Of a stretch of 64,000 bases of DNA, positions 1-8,892 are shown in pieces. Below the pieces are notes generated by a model, which was given only the letters and a program-made list of their open reading frames with translations, did no database searches and was not told the DNA's origin. The DNA is taken from the NCBI GenBank assembly GCA_964437365.1, contig CAYTGM010000022.1:1-64000 (forward strand), given 5' to 3'. Position 1 is the first letter of the stretch, and each line of letters starts with the position of its first letter. Origin of the DNA: CAYTGM01 sp964437365. Lineage in GTDB: Bacteria > Sumerlaeota > Sumerlaeia > SLMS01. A program made the position numbers and the translations under genes.

Positions 1-344
1 ACAAAGCCAAGGAAGAAGCTCTCGTTCTGGGACAGCCTCAGGAGATCAGCGATCCGAGGGAGAGCTATTCTCTTTCTATTTACCTTATTTCTACCTCATT
101 TCTGGCTCTTTTCTACCTGCTTAAGAATGCAGGCAGAAAGCAGGCTGAATGCAGGAAGGAAGCAGGAAGACCAGAGATGGACTAAGTAAAATCAAGGATC
201 AGGAATTCTGTCACATCGAATTTCGAAGGGACTTTGAGAATCAGTCTGTTCGTGCTTCAAGTGGCATTGAATGATTCACAACCGTGCTTATCAGCCAATA
301 TGAGCCTTGGCCGGTCAGAGAGTTCATCGCGTGGTGATTTGCTC
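1..344. other. Left-edge region, no complete gene recognised
   Basis: The plus strand is open from the edge to a TAA stop at about 186-188, so the tail of a gene entering from the left is possible. However, the second half of that frame is made of a low-complexity GCAGG/AGCAGG repeat that recurs near 15.55 kb, which argues against coding. Nothing else recognisable precedes the convergent end of bioB. Confidence 0.4.
126..169 (+). repeat. Degenerate AATGCAGG/AAGCAGG repeat, copy 1
   Basis: Short units such as AATGCAGG and AAGCAGG alternate over about 44 bp. A closely similar tract, also preceded by a pyrimidine-rich stretch, lies at about 15541-15591 near the upstream end of the CPA2 antiporter gene. 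The two tracts share a near-identical run (AATGCAGGAAG, A or G, AAGCAGGAAG). Confidence 0.55.
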
Positions 345-1319
345 TTAGCTCTTCTGTGCAGCTGGCTCCGGGCTTACGGGCACAGCAGTTTCTGGTGCCA
401 TACCAAACTCGGCGAGCATGTCGCGATCGCCTTTACCTGGGTTCGGAGTTGTAAGAAGCTTTTCGCCGGTGAAGATGCTGTTCGCTCCCGCGAAGAAGGC
501 CATTGCCTGTAGTTCCTTCGACATGGTCTGGCGACCTGCACTGAGTCTCACACGGCTCTCTGGCATGAGGATACGAGCAGTGGCTATACAACGGAGCAGT
601 TCGATGGGATCGACGGGATCGGCGTCCTCCAGGGGAGTCCCCTCAACAGGTACAAGAGCATTAATGGGAACGCTTTCTGGAGGAGGATCAAGGTTCACCA
701 GTGATTCAAGGAGGCCTATACGGTCTTCGCGTGCTTCTCCCATTCCCACGATGCCACCCGAGCAGACCGTGATGCCTGCTTTACGGACGTTATTAATCGT
801 CTCGAGACGATCATTGAAACAACGGGTGGTGATGATCTTATTGTAATACTCGGGGCTTGTGTCCAGGTTGTGGTTATATGCAGTGAGCCCTGCATCAGCC
901 AGGCGCCGGGCCTGATCTTCGTTCAGAAGGCCAAGTGTCACGCATGCTTCCATGCCCAGGCTGCGGATTTCACGAACCATATCGAGTACACGTTCAAACT
1001 CTTTTTCGTTACGTGGGGCGCGCCAGGCTGCTCCCATGCAAAAGCGCGTTGAGCCAGCATCTTTCGCTTCGCGCGCCGCTTTACGAACTTCTTCGACTGT
1101 TTCCAGCCCGTATTCATCGACTTCTGACTCGTGATGAGCGCTCTGAGGACAGTAAGCGCAGTCTTCTGAGCACTTCCCGGACTTGATATTCTCAAGCTGA
1201 CAGAACTGAACCTTTAAGGGGTCGTGGTTTTCGCGGTGAACGGTTGCAGCTTCGTAAAGAAGTATAGGGAGAGGCTTTTCATAGATTTCACGGATTTGTT
1301 CACGAGATACTTGAGTCAT
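345..1319 (-). CDS. bioB: Biotin synthase BioB
   Basis: Radical SAM enzyme that inserts sulfur into dethiobiotin in the last step of biotin synthesis. The 324-residue length is normal for the family. The radical SAM cysteines are C50, C54 and C57 in CSEDCAYC; the YNHNLDTSPEYY and SAGRQTM segments and the terminal GEKLLTT motif are all typical of BioB. The other biotin genes are absent from the window, so bioB stands alone. It lies 12 bp downstream of a TerB-domain gene on the same strand and is probably co-transcribed with it. The ATG at 1319 gives the usual short leader before the catalytic barrel. Confidence 0.97.
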   Translation of the reverse strand: MTQVSREQIREIYEKPLPILLYEAATVHRENHDPLKVQFCQLENIKSGKCSEDCAYCPQSAHHESEVDEYGLETVEEVRKAAREAKDAGSTRFCMGAAWRAPRNEKEFERVLDMVREIRSLGMEACVTLGLLNEDQARRLADAGLTAYNHNLDTSPEYYNKIITTRCFNDRLETINNVRKAGITVCSGGIVGMGEAREDRIGLLESLVNLDPPPESVPINALVPVEGTPLEDADPVDPIELLRCIATARILMPESRVRLSAGRQTMSKELQAMAFFAGANSIFTGEKLLTTPNPGKGDRDMLAEFGMAPETAVPVSPEPAAQKS

Positions 1320-1331
1320 TTATAGAGTCCT

Positions 1332-2156
1332 TCAAATAGAGTCAGCGATAACCTGATCGGCTTTGTTCTGCGGGATGCCGAGATGTTTTGTCAGTTCTTT
1401 AATGAAATCAGATTCTTTCGGGTGGAGTTTCTGATCGGCGAAAACTCCGACAGAGCAAAGCTGAAGAGCTTGAAGAGGAATCGTTTCATCTCCAAGCAGT
1501 TCACTTGCCTTCAGCAGAGTCTTACATATATACTCGAGTCCCTTTTCACCCTTCATGGATTCCAGGTGAGAACGAACGGAGTGGCTGATAAAGGAGAACT
1601 GCTCGGTGGTAATCCCTGAAAAGACGGGAAGTTTCATGAGACGAGGAATCATCTGTTCAAATTCCTCAACGCGCATGATCTCGTCAGCTGTTGCTGTCAG
1701 ATAGACAAGGTAAATAAACATGAAACGTGCGAGCCGGGTTTGTGAAAGGGTCACTGCCTCTCCGTACTGTTCTTCGTCGAGATTCAGGTTCTCAGCAATT
1801 TTCCGAAGATAGGCCCTTTCATCGTGAGCGAGTATTCCGTCAGAAGTGACAACTCGGATCGTCAGCTCAAGGGCTCGGACACGAGCTTCGCCCTCGGGTA
1901 GGAGGGATTTGATTTTCGCGAGGATTTTTTCCGGGTCGAGATGAAGATCCTTTTGAACTTCTGACAAAAGACTCTCAAATTGTTCGGGAGAAAGGTCAGA
2001 GAACTCTCTCTCTTGATTCGCAATCATGGTGATCTCACGGAGAACTTCTGCAAGACCACGATCATCCATCATCGCGGCGATCAGAAAGCAGAGCAGAAAT
2101 CCATGTTGGATTTTCCGGTCGCCTTGTTTGGTTGAAAAAGAAGATGATGAACCCAT
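1332..2156 (-). CDS. TerB-like domain protein (tandem)
   Basis: 274-residue soluble protein. Two alpha-helical segments resemble the TerB (tellurite resistance/DUF533-like) fold: one around VRALELTIRVVTSDGILAHDERAYLRKI and one near the C-terminus around LQLCSVGVFADQKLHPKESDFIKEL. Each has the aDG.l...E....i pattern with acidic residues thought to bind metal in TerB. The reading frame extends upstream to 2213, but the ATG at 2156 has a good ribosome site (GAGGT, 7 nt before), so this start is preferred. It is the upstream partner of bioB. A function in metal or envelope stress is only inferred from the domain, and no other ter genes are nearby. Confidence 0.7.
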   Translation of the reverse strand: MGSSSSFSTKQGDRKIQHGFLLCFLIAAMMDDRGLAEVLREITMIANQEREFSDLSPEQFESLLSEVQKDLHLDPEKILAKIKSLLPEGEARVRALELTIRVVTSDGILAHDERAYLRKIAENLNLDEEQYGEAVTLSQTRLARFMFIYLVYLTATADEIMRVEEFEQMIPRLMKLPVFSGITTEQFSFISHSVRSHLESMKGEKGLEYICKTLLKASELLGDETIPLQALQLCSVGVFADQKLHPKESDFIKELTKHLGIPQNKADQVIADSI

Positions 2157-2288
2157 CACGCTTACCTCATGCAAGAATAAGCATATCGTGATGAATTGCC
2201 GTCGTGACCGCAAGGGAGATTGCAGTGCACTCTTCCGATTTTCTCTGTCGCAATCTGCCTGGAGTAGATCGCTGGTCAGATTACCGTG

Positions 2289-3422
2289 TCAGGCTTTGAT
2301 ACCCGGCTGAGCTCGCGAGTTCGTATACTCTTCCGTTGGAATATCTGCAATCGCAGCTTCCGAGATTTCATCTTCATCGGCGTGAAAGGTATTTAACCTT
2401 TCAATAGTTCGGTTGATCAGCATGACTTTATCTTTGTGATGAATGAAAGCTGATTTCAGACTGTAAATGATGAGGTCTTTGATACCTTCTAAAGTGAAGT
2501 CGAGCTTTGTATGAGCCTTTAATAATTCATCGGTAACGGTAGTTCCGCTCATGAGCCGGTTATCAGTGCAAATACAGCAACGGAGTCCAAAGTCGTAGTA
2601 CATACGGAGTGGATGCATGGAGATTTCCTTCACAGCTCCTGTCTGTACGTTACTGGTTAGGTTAATTTCCAGCGGGATACGATGATCGCAGCAGTAATTC
2701 AAGAGGTCTCCGTCTTCCTTCAGGCGAACTGCGTGTCCAAGCCGGTGCGCGCCACAGTCATGCAATGCCTGGCTGATAGATTCTGGACCATAAGCTTCTC
2801 CTGCATGTATCGTTATATTGACGTTATTCTTAAGGATCAGTTCAAAGGCTTCCCTGTGATCACTTGCAGGATAATTAGCTTCGGCACCTGCGAGGTCGAA
2901 CCCTACAACGCCACGATGTTTGTACATTACACAAAGCTCTGCCATTTGCAATGTATAGCGCGGGTCTGAGTTACGCATGCCACAGATGATGACGCCCCAG
3001 CGGACATTAAAGTCTTTTTCGCCTTCACGGAGCCCTTCCAGAACAGCCTCAACCACATCCGTCAGTCGCATACCGTTTCTCTGGTGAAGGATCGGCGCAT
3101 AGCGAATTTCAATATAGACAATATTCTCTGCTGCGGCATCTTCAATGAGTTCATAAGCAACTCGCCTCAATGCTTCATAATCCTGCATCACGCTGAGAGT
3201 TATATCAAAGGCTTTGAGATATTCTACAAGGTTCGCTGCTTCGTCCTGAACGAGAATATTCCTGAGTGTTTCAGGGTCGGTAGCAGGTAAGCGAACATCT
3301 CTTTCCTGTGCGAGTTCAAGAATCGTTTCAACGCGGAGACAGCCATCAAGGTGGCAGTGAAGATCAGTTTTCGGAAGCTGATGAATAAGTTCTCGAGTTA
3401 GTTTAGTGCGCTGGTATGTCAT
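2289..3422 (-). CDS. add: Adenosine deaminase family protein
   Basis: Zinc-dependent purine nucleoside deaminase (adenosine to inosine) of the amidohydrolase superfamily, 377 residues. Visible metal and catalytic motifs in order are HCHLDG (HxH), ITIHAGE (zinc His plus catalytic Glu), HRLGHAV (catalytic His), SNVQTGAV and CICTDN. The last has Asn where mammalian ADA has TDD, but TDN occurs in bacterial members. The frame is open to 3506; the ATG at 3422 is preferred because it follows a GAAGGAAAGGG purine stretch and places the protein start just before the core. Substrate could be adenosine or a related aminonucleoside. It appears to be a single-gene unit. Confidence 0.9.
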   Translation of the reverse strand: MTYQRTKLTRELIHQLPKTDLHCHLDGCLRVETILELAQERDVRLPATDPETLRNILVQDEAANLVEYLKAFDITLSVMQDYEALRRVAYELIEDAAAENIVYIEIRYAPILHQRNGMRLTDVVEAVLEGLREGEKDFNVRWGVIICGMRNSDPRYTLQMAELCVMYKHRGVVGFDLAGAEANYPASDHREAFELILKNNVNITIHAGEAYGPESISQALHDCGAHRLGHAVRLKEDGDLLNYCCDHRIPLEINLTSNVQTGAVKEISMHPLRMYYDFGLRCCICTDNRLMSGTTVTDELLKAHTKLDFTLEGIKDLIIYSLKSAFIHHKDKVMLINRTIERLNTFHADEDEISEAAIADIPTEEYTNSRAQPGIKA

Positions 3423-3601
3423 ACGTATCCCTTTCCTTCTGTTAATCTTATAGTGAAGGGGAAATGGCCTAGTTTGTCCAGTGAGAAATGCATCGAACGC
3501 AGGCAAAACTTCAGAAAGTACCCCAAATAAAGGGTTGCAGAGCGATGGAAGGTCAAAATTTAAGTGCTGAAGTTTGAAACAGAGAATGCTTGTCAGTTGT
3601 T

Positions 3602-4282
3602 TCAGGGGTTCTTCGGTCGAGCCACAGGCTCTCGAAGGTAAACAAGTTCGATTTTTTGACTCTCGATCTGTTCACCATTCCGTGCCTTCGCAAGTGCAAG
3701 TGCGGCAACTGAAACAGGAGAGGAGAGTAGTGCCTCAGGCTTTGCCAGTATACCTTTTGATGAGAAATGCGACTCATAATAGACACGTGCACCCTCGCCA
3801 CAGAACAAACAATTATTCGGTAAGACCTCGACCAGTTCTTCAGGAGATATGCACAGCTCTCTGGATGAGGATTCCCAATGACCTTCGTTCCCTCTCTGAT
3901 AGATAGATGCATAGACTTCTCCTACGCGTGCATCTATTAAAGGTACAAGTGCTCCGACATCTTCACCTCGATAGCTGTTCAAGGCCATTGCTTCAAGTGT
4001 TGATACTGCCACAGCTGGCTTCGCCAAAGAATAACAGAGAGATTTAACAAGGGAGGCCCCGACACGAACACCGGTGAAGGAGCCAGGGCCAATGGAACAT
4101 GCCAGTATATCAAGGTCATGCCACTTCATTTGACTGTGCTCCAGCAGTGACTCAGCTGCAGGGAGACAAATCTGACTGTGAGCACGAGAGTTTGTGATAA
4201 CCGTACTTCCAACGACTACGTCATCTTTGATGAGTGCAACACCACCTGTCGGAGTGGATGTCTCAAACGCGAGCAGATTCAT
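3602..4282 (-). CDS. tsaB: TsaB, tRNA t6A synthesis subunit
   Basis: Scaffold subunit of the TsaBDE complex that makes N6-threonylcarbamoyladenosine at tRNA position 37. The 226 residues show the ASKHA-type N-terminus LAFETSTPTGGVALI, the signature GPGSFTGVRVG, and the VSTLEAMA and LIDARVGEVYA segments typical of TsaB (YeaZ). It lacks the zinc-binding residues of the catalytic paralogue TsaD, as expected. Its start lies inside the last 20 bp of the upstream folK-tsaE fusion gene, so TsaB and the TsaE domain are very likely translationally coupled. tsaD is not in the window. Confidence 0.93.
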   Translation of the reverse strand: MNLLAFETSTPTGGVALIKDDVVVGSTVITNSRAHSQICLPAAESLLEHSQMKWHDLDILACSIGPGSFTGVRVGASLVKSLCYSLAKPAVAVSTLEAMALNSYRGEDVGALVPLIDARVGEVYASIYQRGNEGHWESSSRELCISPEELVEVLPNNCLFCGEGARVYYESHFSSKGILAKPEALLSSPVSVAALALAKARNGEQIESQKIELVYLREPVARPKNP

Positions 4283-5288
4283 GGAGTTGCTCCTTCAGAA
4301 AGCTCAGACAATTCGACAGAGGGCGGTTTTCCAGCTTCGCAGGTAAAGTAATCGAGATTCTTCTTCTGCTTTCATCAATGGGATTCATCTTGATGAGGAT
4401 TGCATTCTCGGGCAGCGCTTCTGGAAACATTTCAGCCCACTCAATCAGACGAAGAACGCGACGGGGGTCACGATCGAAAAAACCCGCTGAGTCGAGATCA
4501 TCAATGGAAGAGAGGCGGTAAAAATCCCAGTGTTCGATCAGCGCATCTTCGTCTGGAATATTATATTGTCGACAGAGGGTAAAAGTTGGGCTTTGGATGC
4601 GCTCTTCGATCCCCAGTCCTCTTGCAATAGAGCGAGCGAGAACTGATTTCCCTGTTCCCATCGGAGCATCAAGAGCCAGGGTATAGCCATGGGCAAGAAA
4701 TGGCGCCAGGGTTCTTCCAAACTGTTCGGTTTGGGATTCACTTTCAAGTATGAGATCGATACTTTTGACAGCTTCTTCTTGTGTACCCCATGCTGGAGAA
4801 TCTGAAAAGCGCCAGGTTTCATGCTCTATTTTCTTTCCCTCGTCGCTTGCATGTGTCAGAGCTTTCCAGCTGTCATGAAACGATGAAACCTCGCGAAAAG
4901 GGAGATAGAAAAATGGACGATCTGAGATATACGGGTGCGGCAGGGTTAACGTTTCTGTGTTCTCTTCCAGATCATTACAGGCCATAATATCAAGATCAAG
5001 GGTACGGGGTCCCCATTTAACTGTTCGTTGACGTCTTCTCTGGTCCTCATAGTGACGAAGCTTCTTGAGCAAGGCGTCGGGGGCAATCTTGTTGGAAGCT
5101 ATGACAGCAACAGCATTCAAGAAGTCGTCGAGGTTCTCTCCACCCCATCCTTTGCTTTCATAAATATGCGATGTCGCAATGACTCGTATATCATTCCAGG
5201 AAGCGATGCGGGCGAGGGCAGAGCTCAAATGGCGTTCACGGTTTCCCACATTTGATCCGATATTGATGGCATATAAGAACATGGACAT
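4263..5288 (-). CDS. folK-tsaE: FolK-TsaE fusion protein
   Basis: A single 341-residue frame joins two enzymes normally made separately. Residues 1 to about 140 are HPPK (6-hydroxymethyl-dihydropterin pyrophosphokinase, folate pathway), with NIGSNVGNRE, the KWGPRTLDLDIM motif at 91-102 (Mg-binding D98 and D100) and LPHPYISDR. Residues about 175-320 are TsaE, the ATPase of t6A synthesis: Walker A APMGTGKS (208-215; the first Gly is Ala), SPTFTL, HWDFYRL (253-259) and LIEWAEMFPE. Both halves look complete and no stop or frameshift separates them. The gene starts 3 bp after the sigma-54 regulator and overlaps tsaB by 20 bp, forming one operon. Confidence 0.93.
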   Translation of the reverse strand: MSMFLYAINIGSNVGNRERHLSSALARIASWNDIRVIATSHIYESKGWGGENLDDFLNAVAVIASNKIAPDALLKKLRHYEDQRRRQRTVKWGPRTLDLDIMACNDLEENTETLTLPHPYISDRPFFYLPFREVSSFHDSWKALTHASDEGKKIEHETWRFSDSPAWGTQEEAVKSIDLILESESQTEQFGRTLAPFLAHGYTLALDAPMGTGKSVLARSIARGLGIEERIQSPTFTLCRQYNIPDEDALIEHWDFYRLSSIDDLDSAGFFDRDPRRVLRLIEWAEMFPEALPENAILIKMNPIDESRRRISITLPAKLENRPLSNCLSFLKEQLHESARV

Positions 5289-5291
5289 GGG

Positions 5292-6848
5292 TCAGTCTGA
5301 GTTGTCCTCAGGCTGCTTCTCTTTACTTTCCTTGGAGTTATCTTTATCTTTGATCGAGAATTTTTCAAGTCTATATCGAAGAGTGGCCCTGCTCAAGCCC
5401 AAGAGCTTGGCAGCTTTCGATTTATTATATCTCGTGCGCTTAAGAGCTTGCTCGAGGAGGTCTTTCTCGTGTTCTTCAAGAGAAAATCCTATCTCAGGGA
5501 TTCTGAAAGGATGCCATGGAGAGCTTGACAAAGGCTTGGTGCCTTGAGCCCCGACGCCATCCTTATTCTTGTCCCCGTTATCCATTTCCGATGCTGTTGT
5601 CACTGGCTGGCTGGTCGTTGAAGGGCCCAAGGAAGGTCCGTGGGTTGAAATGGTTTTCGTGGCTCCAAGGCTCTGAAGTCTCTGTAATGTGTCTATATGT
5701 AGGTACTTTGCTTCAAGGACATCACCTTCCAGAAGAATAACAGAACGCTCTATCGAGTTTTGAAGCTCGCGTACATTTCCATCCCAGCGATGATTGAGGA
5801 GAACTTCTTCTGCTTCTCGTGAAATCTTAGGCGGTTTCTTTCCCATTTCCCTGCAGAAGCGCTTCAGGAAATGTTCCACCAGCGGAATGATGTCTGTACG
5901 TCTATCCCTGAGAGGAGGGATAACAATAGGAAAGACATTCAGACGGTAGAAGAGGTCTTCGCGAAATTTACCTGTTTTAACTTCCTCGGCAAGGTTCCTG
6001 TTTGTTGCTGCCAGAAAACGTATATCAGTCTTTATACTTTTCAAACCACCCACGCGTTCGAATTCCTGGGCTTCGAGTGCGCGCAATACTTTAGATTGGA
6101 GAGTGAGGGCAAGCTCGCCGATCTCGTCGAGAAAGAGGGTTCCACCATCAGCGAGTTCGAATTTTCCTCGTTTCGCATCGCTGGCTCCCGTAAAAGCGCC
6201 TTTTTCATGACCGAAAAGTTCGCTCTCCAGAAGATTGTCTGGAATAGCCGCGCAGTTAATCGCCACGAAAGGAGCTCGCGAGCGATTCGAAGCCTCATGT
6301 ATAGCACGAGTGATGAGCTCTTTCCCCGTTCCTGATTCGCCGTAGATCATTACGGTTGAACTTGAGCCTGCCACCTGTTTTGAGAGATCCATAACCTCAA
6401 GCATTTCGGCACTCTCAGCAACGATAGACTCGAACGCATATTTTGAGCGGAGCTCCGTTCGGAGCACCCGATTTTCCTTCATCAGCTCCCGACGCTCCAG
6501 AGCCGTCTCGATGGCGAGGTGAATGCGAGTTTCCTCAAAGGGCTTGGTCACGTAATCTGAAGCACCTGCCTGCATAGCATCGACTGCTGATTCGATGGAA
6601 CCATAAGCTGTCATTACAATGATGGGAGTCTCGGGGCTGCGCTTCTTGATGTGCTCAATAACTTCCATCCCGTTCTTTTTTGGAAGCCTCAAGTCGGTAA
6701 TGACGGCGTCGTGGAGTTCGGTATCAAAAGCTTCGACGAGCTGCTCTCCATCCTCGCATAAAGTCAGTTCGTGCCCTTTATTTCCCAGGAGCATTCCCAG
6801 GAGTTTCCGCATTCTTTCTTCATCTTCGGCGATGAGTATTCTTGCCAT
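5292..6848 (-). CDS. Sigma-54-dependent NtrC-family response regulator
   Basis: 518-residue transcription activator. The receiver domain (about 1-120) has acidic residues E8-D9-E10, the phosphoacceptor D52 and K102. The AAA+ domain follows, with Walker A GESGTGKE (170-177), the sigma-54 contact loop GAFTGA (217-222) and Walker B LFLDEIGEL. A Fis-type helix-turn-helix lies near the C-terminus (KAAKLLGLSRATLRYRLEKF). Between AAA+ and HTH is an unusually long Ser/Thr/Gly-rich linker of about 80 residues, and the tail is charged. No histidine kinase is adjacent, so the signal is unknown. It heads the run with folK-tsaE and tsaB, and its start faces a small plus-strand gene. Confidence 0.95.
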   Translation of the reverse strand: MARILIAEDEERMRKLLGMLLGNKGHELTLCEDGEQLVEAFDTELHDAVITDLRLPKKNGMEVIEHIKKRSPETPIIVMTAYGSIESAVDAMQAGASDYVTKPFEETRIHLAIETALERRELMKENRVLRTELRSKYAFESIVAESAEMLEVMDLSKQVAGSSSTVMIYGESGTGKELITRAIHEASNRSRAPFVAINCAAIPDNLLESELFGHEKGAFTGASDAKRGKFELADGGTLFLDEIGELALTLQSKVLRALEAQEFERVGGLKSIKTDIRFLAATNRNLAEEVKTGKFREDLFYRLNVFPIVIPPLRDRRTDIIPLVEHFLKRFCREMGKKPPKISREAEEVLLNHRWDGNVRELQNSIERSVILLEGDVLEAKYLHIDTLQRLQSLGATKTISTHGPSLGPSTTSQPVTTASEMDNGDKNKDGVGAQGTKPLSSSPWHPFRIPEIGFSLEEHEKDLLEQALKRTRYNKSKAAKLLGLSRATLRYRLEKFSIKDKDNSKESKEKQPEDNSD

Positions 6849-7036
6849 CGTTTGTGCCGTTTATCCTTGGAATAATTATCGCCATAGAGAACGTTGGATG
6901 CTGAGAGGATGTGTCAAAAGTCCAATCGGTCATAATCCAGTGCCCTGCAGAGCGACTCTTTTTGCGGTGCGCGCAGGCCACAATGATAATTGCACCATAT
7001 CAGCCACTTTTGAGATAAAGAATTTGGAGTTTATTC

Positions 7037-7294
7037 ATGAAATTTCATGGTAAAGAAGGCGACTACTTACTGGGACTAAGCCTGGAGGAATTGAAGATCC
7101 TCTACCGGTCAATTTGGAATGATCTAAAGTCGCGAGGTGCCCTGGGCATCGATGAAGAAGCCAGCGACCTCCTCCATGATCTCCAAACGGTCCTTCAGAA
7201 AGAAGCAATCAGGCTTGAGATTGATATCTCAATTCACAGCGAGTGGGCAAACTTCGTTGGGCTTGATAACAGCTGCGATCTTCCCCGCAATTGA
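7037..7294 (+). CDS. Small hypothetical protein (85 aa)
   Basis: I do not recognise this family. The ATG at 7037 is preceded by TTTGGAG with 8-nt spacing, a plausible ribosome site, and the sequence is a charged, mostly helical polypeptide beginning MKFHGKEGDYLLGLSLEEL with no membrane segment or cysteine motif. It is divergent from the sigma-54 regulator and convergent with the HTTM gene, which ends 13 bp beyond it. The balanced composition and good start favour a real gene. Confidence 0.6.
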   Translation: MKFHGKEGDYLLGLSLEELKILYRSIWNDLKSRGALGIDEEASDLLHDLQTVLQKEAIRLEIDISIHSEWANFVGLDNSCDLPRN

Positions 7295-7307
7295 TCTGAT
7301 AAGATCT

Positions 7308-8771
7308 TTACTCATCTGAGGATACTTCGAAGAGTGGAATCGTCTTGTGGCGGTTCTTGTCGTATCTTTCTACGAGCTCATAGACTGTGTGTTCCGGCAG
7401 TGGAGCTTCGCTGTGTATGATCCAGTCGGCCGGTAGTATGGATCGCTCGAGCTTTGCAAGGTCAACGTCGGGAGAGATATAGGGCATTAGCTCTCTTCCG
7501 TTAAGAGCAGCCTTGGACCTCACGGTAATTTTCACATTCTCAATACCTCTCTCTTTGAGCTCGTCTCTCAGAAGGTGAGCTATTTGCAGAACCATGTCAT
7601 ACCAGCGAGGCATCTCGCCAAGCTGTTCTCTCGTTAAATACTGAGAGTGTCCTAAATCCCAGCTCTTGCCCGTGTCCAGGTTTGTTGCCACGAAAACAAT
7701 CTGACCACGCTTGGATCGTAGCTTCATTCTCCAGGAAAACCGGTGTCCTTCCTCGGTCCATGCAACGTCACCCGGATACAGCCAGTGGCGAAGCGGCATA
7801 AAAACCTGGTACGACATATAGACGATCACAAAACCCACCGCAGTTTTCTGAAGGATTGGTGCAACCCTATATTCGAGTGTCTTGGGAAGGCCATCCTTCA
7901 AAGGGGCGAACAAAAGACAGATCTTTCTCGGCCAGTCTGCTGAAAGCATCACCGTTGTTGCTCCGAGCATCAGCATGGGAAAAATGCCTATGTGAAAGAG
8001 GATCTTGTTGCTGACGTGGAAGAAAACGCACATCAGGAAGGCGATGACTCGGGTGCGCTTCCATAAGAGCAGGGGAGCGATAAATAAGTCGAAGAGCAAT
8101 CCGCCGTATGAGAAAAAATAGACGCCAGGTTCCGTGGCAATGATAGGTCCAACACCAGGAATAATATATCTCTGCGCAAGCCATTGCCTTAGTGGCTCAC
8201 CCCTTAACCAGTCACCATTCAGTTTTGCAACGCCTGCGAAGAAGTAAACCAGACCTACCTGTAGACGTAACATCAGAAGGCACCACGATGGGACAGTATC
8301 CGATTTAAGCTTTGGCCATATTAATACATCAACTGATCGAGCACGATGCGCAGGAATAGTCATCATTAAGAATGCGACAAGGCCTGTCATGTATAGATGG
8401 TTCAGATATCTTGTTTGATCAAGGAAGAACCAGTACATAAAGCTCAGGAACAGGCAGATCGACGTAATTCGATAGAACAGCCCGATCATGACACAAAAGG
8501 CGCATAATCCAACGAAAGCAAAATGGTAATACATTCCATTACCGGGCCACGCTTGAACCCACTCGAAACCGTAGTATTTAAAATGAAATTGAGGAGCGAT
8601 GTAATAATAATCAATCCAGTTGTAGGCAAAGAAGCGATAGACTTCCCACAGCAAGACTGCTCCGAACATGATTCGGAAAATAGCGATAGAAGCGATATCA
8701 ACGGGTTCAAAGAGCTTTTCCCGAAAGCGTTCGAACTTTGATATCACCTTTTGAGCAGCAGTTTCAGCCAT
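7308..8771 (-). CDS. HTTM / gamma-carboxylase-like membrane protein
   Basis: 487-residue protein with an N-terminal multi-pass HTTM region (about 20-300), the domain found in vitamin K-dependent gamma-glutamyl carboxylase and bacterial homologues. Recognisable are IASIAIFRIMFGAVLLWEVY, the LDQTRYLNHLY segment and LRLQVGLVYFFAGVAKLNGDW, followed by a soluble C-terminal part (about 330-487) rich in charged residues and ending with a YDKNRHKTIPLFEV segment. In animals the family carboxylates glutamates using reduced vitamin K; activity of bacterial relatives is mostly unproven, so carboxylation is an inference here. No obvious substrate or quinone enzyme is next to it. Confidence 0.85.
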   Translation of the reverse strand: MAETAAQKVISKFERFREKLFEPVDIASIAIFRIMFGAVLLWEVYRFFAYNWIDYYYIAPQFHFKYYGFEWVQAWPGNGMYYHFAFVGLCAFCVMIGLFYRITSICLFLSFMYWFFLDQTRYLNHLYMTGLVAFLMMTIPAHRARSVDVLIWPKLKSDTVPSWCLLMLRLQVGLVYFFAGVAKLNGDWLRGEPLRQWLAQRYIIPGVGPIIATEPGVYFFSYGGLLFDLFIAPLLLWKRTRVIAFLMCVFFHVSNKILFHIGIFPMLMLGATTVMLSADWPRKICLLFAPLKDGLPKTLEYRVAPILQKTAVGFVIVYMSYQVFMPLRHWLYPGDVAWTEEGHRFSWRMKLRSKRGQIVFVATNLDTGKSWDLGHSQYLTREQLGEMPRWYDMVLQIAHLLRDELKERGIENVKITVRSKAALNGRELMPYISPDVDLAKLERSILPADWIIHSEAPLPEHTVYELVERYDKNRHKTIPLFEVSSDE

Positions 8772-8892
8772 TGATTCACACTCACATTAAGTTGCCAGAG
8801 CGTCAGGTATTTTCCGACTCTAAGGAGAAGCACAGATCAACTTCTTATTAGCGAACAACTTCTGAATTCCCTGTTCAGTGGTCAAATAGATA

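Noticed and set aside
4538..4822. Overlapping frame inside folK-tsaE
   Set aside because: A shadow frame; the fusion protein shows complete motifs in the main frame.
6849..7036. Possible sigma-54 promoter near GGCCACAATGATAATTGCA
   Set aside because: The GG-GC spacing is 14, not the required 10.
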